In this document: piece by piece, positions 6,394 through 11,111 of the stretch
How positions within the stretch are numbered: position 1 is the stretch's first letter
Layout: the number at the start of each line of letters is the position of its first letter
Assembly: GCA_015232935.1 (NCBI GenBank)
Contig: JADFYT010000055.1
Span: 1-11,111 of the forward strand
Length of the DNA stretch: 11,111 bases
DNA from: Desulfamplus sp.
GTDB lineage: Bacteria > Desulfobacterota > Desulfobacteria > Desulfobacterales > Desulfobacteraceae
Direction: 5' to 3'
Position numbers and translations under genes: made by a program
Notes under the pieces: generated by a model
The model's input: the letters and a program-made list of their open reading frames with translations, nothing else
Told to the model about the DNA's origin: nothing
The model's database searches: none

Positions 6394-7386
6394 CTAATTT
6401 GCAAAAACACAACAATAATCATATTTATCAAGAGTTATGTCATATTTGACAATAGCCGCGAGTTCTCCATGGCTATCAACAACTCTGATATAAGTATTGT
6501 TATTGTAATCAGACAGTTGAACCGGCAGCATAAAAGTCCGGCCAAAACGGATTCTTTCCATAAGGGTCTCATCTGCTTGAACCATAGGCATAAAAGGAAT
6601 GGCCTGTGCCATTGGAATTATTCTGTTAAATGCCTCATTTTGATCAAGCATCTCAAACTCGCCCAGGGAAATGGCGTTGTCAATTGAAAAAACGCAGGTC
6701 TGTGTTCTCCTTAAGGAGAAGAGGGTGCCGCCACAACCAAGTCTTTGGCCTATATCATGGGCAAGAGTTCTTATGTAGGTTCCAGAAGAGCAGTGTACTT
6801 CAAAGGTTATTGAGAGGCAGTTGAACAAACTGGAAACTGAATCCGTGTCAGAGATTGTTCCGGCAATACTTGAAGTTTGAGTTGAAGTTTCAGGCCGTTG
6901 ATTTTTTTTTATCTTCTTGAGAACTATTGAGTAGATTTCGATCCTGCGAGGTGGTTTTTGAACAGGCTGTCCCTCTCTTGCCAGTTTGTAGAGAGGCTTT
7001 CCCTTGTGTTTGAGTGCGGAATAGACAGGAGGCTGCTGCATCATTGATCCCTTGAAGTTATCAATGGCAGCAACTATCATTTCATCAGACAGGCAATTTA
7101 CAACGCCCGGGGCACACTGTTTCATGATATGGCCGGTACAGTCCTGAGTATCAGTTTCCATTCCAAGAATAACTTCTGCGGCATAGCATTTTGAACTACC
7201 CAGGAAGAATTGCGATAATCTTGTCCCCTTATTGATTCCACAAAGCATCAGGCCGGTTGCAAATGGGTCAAGAGTGCCTGTGTGCCCCACTTTTTTTACG
7301 CCAAGTTTTTTTTTTATTCTTGCAACTACTGCTGCAGAGGAGATCCCTTCTGGTTTATCAATCGCAAGAATGCCATCTTTTGTCAT
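6394..7386 (-). CDS. truB: tRNA pseudouridine(55) synthase TruB
   Basis: Isomerises uridine 55 in the T-loop of nearly all elongator tRNAs to pseudouridine; cytoplasmic, also a tRNA-folding chaperone. The N-terminus GILAIDKPEGISS and the catalytic motif GHTGTLDPFATG (34-45, nucleophile Asp40) are canonical. GSMMQQPPVYSALKHKGKPLYKLAREG and GTYIRTLAHDIG (202-213) complete the fold, and a C-terminal extension (about 270-330) resembles the TruB C-terminal/PUA-like part. At 330 residues it is slightly long. The excess is a Ser/Thr-rich insert at about 161-189, between a Lys-rich strand and the EVHCSSGTYIRT strand, where E. coli TruB is much shorter. It starts 11 bases after rbfA. The nearest purine-rich site, AAAGGAA, lies about 18 bases upstream within the rbfA end, so translation may be coupled. 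No closer upstream start exists. Confidence 0.97.
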   Translation of the reverse strand: MTKDGILAIDKPEGISSAAVVARIKKKLGVKKVGHTGTLDPFATGLMLCGINKGTRLSQFFLGSSKCYAAEVILGMETDTQDCTGHIMKQCAPGVVNCLSDEMIVAAIDNFKGSMMQQPPVYSALKHKGKPLYKLAREGQPVQKPPRRIEIYSIVLKKIKKNQRPETSTQTSSIAGTISDTDSVSSLFNCLSITFEVHCSSGTYIRTLAHDIGQRLGCGGTLFSLRRTQTCVFSIDNAISLGEFEMLDQNEAFNRIIPMAQAIPFMPMVQADETLMERIRFGRTFMLPVQLSDYNNNTYIRVVDSHGELAAIVKYDITLDKYDYCCVFAN

Positions 7387-7397
7387 GTGATACGCGT

Positions 7398-7748
7398 TTA
7401 GTTTTCCTTTAGTACTGAATTTAGAAGTGCATCGATTTTTGAGCCATGATCAAATGATCTGTCGTGCACAAACCTGATTTCAGGCATGTATTTCAGGCCA
7501 AGTTTAGGGGCAATTTTCTTTTTGATATAGCCGTGTGAACTTTGAAAACCGGCTATTGCCTCTTTGACTTTCTCTTCATTGCCAAAAAGTGCAAAATAGA
7601 CGTAGGCAACTTTAAGATCTGTTGTCACTTCAACACTGCTTATGGTAGCCATTTCAATTCTTGGATCCTGTATCTTTCTGCTCAAAAGTTCAGAAAGAAC
7701 TGTCTGGATGGCTACACCAATCCTTTCCGCTCTTGGGTAAGGTTTCAT
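7398..7748 (-). CDS. rbfA: Ribosome-binding factor A
   Basis: Small KH-fold factor that binds the immature 30S subunit and assists 5'-end processing of 16S rRNA; important for cold adaptation. The 116 residues match the family's usual size. Recognisable segments are RAERIGVAIQTVLSELL, the KIQDPRI turn, VTTDLKVAYVYF, and the C-terminal PEIRFVHDRSFDHGSKIDALL helix region. Its ATG overlaps the infB TGA by 4 bases (ATGA), a sign of translational coupling, with AAAGG just before it. truB follows 11 bases downstream. The infB-rbfA-truB order is the conserved one. Nothing is missing. Confidence 0.97.
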   Translation of the reverse strand: MKPYPRAERIGVAIQTVLSELLSRKIQDPRIEMATISSVEVTTDLKVAYVYFALFGNEEKVKEAIAGFQSSHGYIKKKIAPKLGLKYMPEIRFVHDRSFDHGSKIDALLNSVLKEN

Positions 7749-10700
7749 TCCTTTATACTCTCCAGACTCGCTTTACGCTCTTCAATTTGATAACACTCAA
7801 TAATATCACCGACTTTAATATCATTGAACTTCTCAATGCCGATGCCGCATTCATATCCTTGAGTAACCTCTTTTGCATCATCCTTGAATCTGCGCAGAGA
7901 TGACAGGGAGCTGTCGCACTTGATTACGCCATCTCTTAGAAGTCGTATTTTTTCTCCTCTGGCAACCTTGCCATCCTGTACAAAACATCCGGCAATGGTT
8001 CCTTTGCCTGGTATCACAAACAGGTCGCGCACTTCTGCCCTGCCAATAATGATCTCGTGGAAGGTTGAGGGCATAAGTCCTGTTAACGCTGTCTTGATAT
8101 CATTAATAACATTGTAGATGATATCGTAGAAGCGCATGTCAACATTTTCATCCTTGGCCATTTCACGCACTTTTGGCGTTGGGCGGACATTGAACCCTAT
8201 GATTATCGCATCTGATACAGCAGCAAGCGATACGTCAGATTCATTGATTGCACCTGTTCCGGAGTGAACGATCTTGATATCTACTTCTTCCTGGGCAAGT
8301 TTCATCAAGGATTCATTAAGTGCTTCAAGCGAGCCATGAACATCGGTTTTTATTATAAGTTTGAGTTGCTTTGCCTGATCCGAGCCCATGTTGGCAAAGA
8401 GTTTTTCAAGATTTGCCCTGCTCTTTTTTGCAAGTTCCTTTGCCCGTTCCTTCTGCATTCTGCTTTCACTGATCTGTTTAGCATCTTTTTCTGATGCAAG
8501 AGCGATAAACTCATCACCAGCCTCAGGGACTCCGCTCAACCCTACAATCTCAACCGGAGTGCTTGGGCCCGCAACATCTATGGTTTTTCCCATATCGTCT
8601 ATCATAAAACGTATTTTGCCTGAATGAAGGCCGCACACTACTGGCTGACCATTCTTGAGCGTGCCCTGCTGGACAAGAACTGTGGCAACAGGACCTCTGC
8701 CTGCATCCAGACGAGCCTCTACAACATGGCCAGTCGCAAGCCTGTCTGGATCCGCTTTGAGTTCAAGAACCTCGGCCTGAAGAAGTATCATCTCAAGAAG
8801 CTCATCAATGCCTGTTCCAGCCTTTGCCGAGACCTTCGCAAAAATAACATCTCCACCCCAATCTTCAGATAGAAGTCCATGGTCAGAAAGCTCGCGCATT
8901 ACTCTTTCAGGATCTGCATTTGGCTTGTCTATCTTGTTTACAGCAACTACAACAGGAACTCCAGCAGCCTTTGAGTGGTTAATAGCCTCAATGGTCTGGG
9001 GCATCACTCCGTCATCTGCGGCAACCACAAGGACAACAAGGTCTGTTATCTGGGCTCCTCTTGATCTCATGGATGTAAAAGCCGCGTGGCCAGGCGTATC
9101 AAGAAAGGTTACTATGCCTCCGTTGGGAGTCTTGACACTGTAAGCTCCAATGTGCTGGGTAATTCCCCCAGCCTCTCCGGTAGTTATTTTTGATTTTCTT
9201 ATGACATCCAGAAGAGATGTTTTTCCGTGGTCAACATGTCCCATGATCGTGACCACCGGAGATCTTGGAATGAGCTTGGAAGGGTCATCAACCTCATGGG
9301 CGTGCAATAGAATATCCTCGGCAACAGCCGCTTTTTCAACCTCATAATCAAACTCCGCAGCAACAAGGGCGGCTGTATCAAAATCTATGGTCTGATTCAC
9401 GGTTACCATGATTCCCATGCCCATAAGCTTCTGGATCATCTCATTGGCTTTAATACTCATCCGCTTTGCAAGTTCTGACAGGTCTATGGTTTCGTCAATC
9501 CTGATTCTGCGCTTGATTGCTTTGGGAATGGTGATCTGGGTTTTTTGGACTTTGGGGCGCTGCTTGTTTTTGCCATCTTTTTTCCGGCCTTTTTTGCCTA
9601 AAAATCCCTGTTCATAGAGATCTTTTCCTTCAACAACTGACTTGCGTTTTTTTTGCCCTGACTTTGAGTCGTCGCCAGGCTCCTCGTCTTCTCCCCATCT
9701 CTTCTTTTTTACCTTGCTTTTGATACGTTTCGCTTTTGCATCATCCTTTTCTGAAGGCTCAACAGGGATAAATGATACGTCAGGATCGATATCTTTTTTG
9801 CCGCGTACTTTTGAGATCGGAAAATCTCCTTTTGCACCAATTCTACCAACAGGAAGAGCTGTTGATTTTCCCCTGTCAGAAGCTGTTCGATCCTTATTGG
9901 CGGGAAATTTGTCTCTGTCAGATGAGGGGTGTCTATCTCTGTCAGATGAGGCGGCTTTTGATTTGTCAAAAGATGTTTTTTCTCTTGCTGAACCAGAAAA
10001 ATCCTTGCCTGAACCAGCCTGTTCCTTGTTATATGGTGTCCTGTCTCTGTCGTTATAAGGAACTCTGTCTCTGTCAGAAGCTGTTCTCTCTTTGTGAGGA
10101 GCCGCTTTGTCCCTGTCAGAAATTGCAGTCCCTTTTGCACCAGTAGTTTTCTCGGCATGCTCTCTCTTCTTTTGGGGAGGTGGCGGCGGTGCTGCGGGAG
10201 CAGGAGGGGCAGCAAGTTTAATGATTTTTGCAGGCTCTGATTTTTTCTGCTTTTTCTTTCGCTTCTTTTTTCTGTCATTTCCGGCTAAAGCGTCTTTGTC
10301 GTGTGTAAAATCAGATGCGTCTTCAGTGGCATCCTGCTCATCATCTTGTTGCCGGGCAGCGATATTCTGATCTGCTGTTGACGCAGTATCATCAATGCTT
10401 TCATGATGAGTGGTCTCTTCTTCTGCTTTTTTTGAAATGTCTGAATCTGTGGGCATATCCGTTTCTTTTATATTAGAATCCTCAGTTTTTTTGTTTTTGT
10501 CTGCTGCCCCTGATTTATCAGTCTCTTGCGATATTTGATCTGTAGTTATATCTCTATTGTCTTGTGTGCTTTGGCCTTTATCTGCACTCTTGCTGGACAA
10601 AGATGGCATCTCTTGAGCAGAGTCATATTCTTTTTCTAACGGCTGTTTCTGTTCTTTAACCAAATTTGTTTCATCTGCGGCAATTTTCCCGACATCGGAT

Positions 10701-11111
10701 TTTTCATCAGGCCGTATCTGTTCCGGAACTAATGGTGTTTCATCATTTTCTGACGCTGATTCCGATTGGGTACCAGATTGGGGGGTGATATCTGACGACT
10801 TGTGCTTGGCGACAATCTCGCTTTTATTTTTTTCAGATAGACCAGAACCAGGTAGATCAGAAGATGACGGCCTGGATGAAGATATGGCAGGAGGTACTGT
10901 TTCAGATGCTTTAGCCTGATGTTTCCTGGTTATTCTATCTGCTTGTGTATCATCCTTTTTCTCATATCTATCTGATGGCGGAGCGTCAGCCTGGCTCTCT
11001 GTGGTACGTGCGGATACAGTTTCATTTTTGTTTTTTTTGCACTCTTAAAGATATTATATCTACCCGGATCGAAAATCTTTGTTCTGTCTCGGAACTTTCT
11101 GAAGATGATGC
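7745..11111 (-). CDS. infB: Translation initiation factor IF-2 (5' end beyond window, apparent frameshift)
   Basis: GTPase that brings initiator fMet-tRNA to the 30S subunit and promotes 50S joining. Visible domains, in coding order: a Ser/Asp/Glu-rich then Lys/Arg-rich disordered linker; a Pro-rich patch with five consecutive Pro (about 10180); a DRDR/DRDK repeat tract (9862-10121); an IF2_N-like segment (about 9310-9540); the G domain with GHVDHGKTS (9215-9241), DTPGH (9086-9100), NKID (8927-8938) and an SAKAGTG loop; then the IF2 beta-barrel, domain 3 and fMet-tRNA-binding C2 domain to the stop. The in-frame upstream limit is a TAA at 11045-11047, and the first possible start codon is a TTG at 10663 without a Shine-Dalgarno. 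Linker-like sequence continues upstream of that TTG. The frame beyond the TAA is open in another phase to the window edge, so a one-base slip at the A8 run (11031-11038) is inferred. At least about 620 residues precede the G domain, far more than in E. coli. Confidence 0.93.
9862..10121 (-). repeat. DRD(R/K) low-complexity repeat tract inside infB
   Basis: Coding repeat in the IF2 linker with five SDRD(R/K) or NDRDR units, two RTASDR blocks and two PYN blocks. At DNA level the plus strand shows recurring TCTCTGTC and two copies of CTCTGTCAGATGAGG (near 9914 and 9937). Such tracts expand and contract by slippage, and the encoded segment is expected to be disordered. Confidence 0.7.
11025..11047 (-). 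other. Homopolymer frame break in infB
   Basis: Eight T on the plus strand (11031-11038; A8 in the mRNA), one G, then five more T. The main infB frame hits TAA at 11045-11047. The alternative frame, open from the edge, hits TGA a few bases after the A run. Removing one A joins the two into a continuous reading frame, encoding SLRVQKNKNETVSA across the join. Either a base-call or assembly error, or a slippage site. Confidence 0.5.

Noticed and set aside
7884..10370. Several plus-strand open frames opposite infB, and similar ones opposite pnp
   Set aside because: They mirror the codon pattern of strongly supported genes on the other strand and have no domain features of their own.
10661..10663. 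TTG at 10663 as the genuine infB start
   Set aside because: No Shine-Dalgarno and coding-like linker sequence continues upstream; an IF2 without its N-terminal domain would be unexpected, although short internal-start isoforms are known.

Overview
The window comes from a moderately AT-rich Gram-negative bacterium. The most likely source is a member of the Desulfobacterota (former Deltaproteobacteria), possibly Desulfobacterales. This is an impression from the style of the proteins (a very long charged IF2 linker, Cys-containing PilZ proteins, a GAF-type sigma-54 activator), not a database result.

Left part (1-2533): the 3' portion of a plus-strand sigma-54-dependent activator (GAF, AAA+, Fis-type helix-turn-helix) enters from the left edge. 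It converges, with only 15 bases between, on two minus-strand paralogous genes of 155 codons each. Each of these encodes a Cys-rich N-terminal knuckle followed by a PilZ domain, a c-di-GMP receptor fold. A promoter-like sequence lies upstream of the pair.

Middle gap (2534-3372): about 840 bases without a convincing gene. It holds two clear copies and one degraded copy of a 61-bp interspersed repeat, plus two intrinsic-terminator hairpins that close the large minus-strand operon to the right.

Right part (3373-11111): the classical translation and RNA-metabolism cluster, transcribed leftwards: infB, rbfA, truB, rpsO, pnp. infB and rbfA overlap by 4 bases, rbfA and truB are 11 bases apart, and rpsO is separated from truB by about 300 bases holding two more copies of the 61-bp repeat in tandem. 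Between rpsO and pnp lies a 343-base leader region with a probable rpsO terminator and hairpins that could serve the PNPase/RNase III autoregulation known from enterobacteria. Together the genes handle initiation on the ribosome (IF2), 30S maturation (RbfA, S15), tRNA modification (TruB) and 3'-5' mRNA decay (PNPase). The partners nusA, rimP and the start of infB presumably lie beyond the right edge.

The window is mostly housekeeping and I do not see a convincing new multi-gene system. The points most worth checking are an apparent one-base frame break in an eight-base homopolymer near the 5' end of infB, the 61-bp repeat family, the tandem Cys-PilZ pair and the unusually long repetitive IF2 linker.
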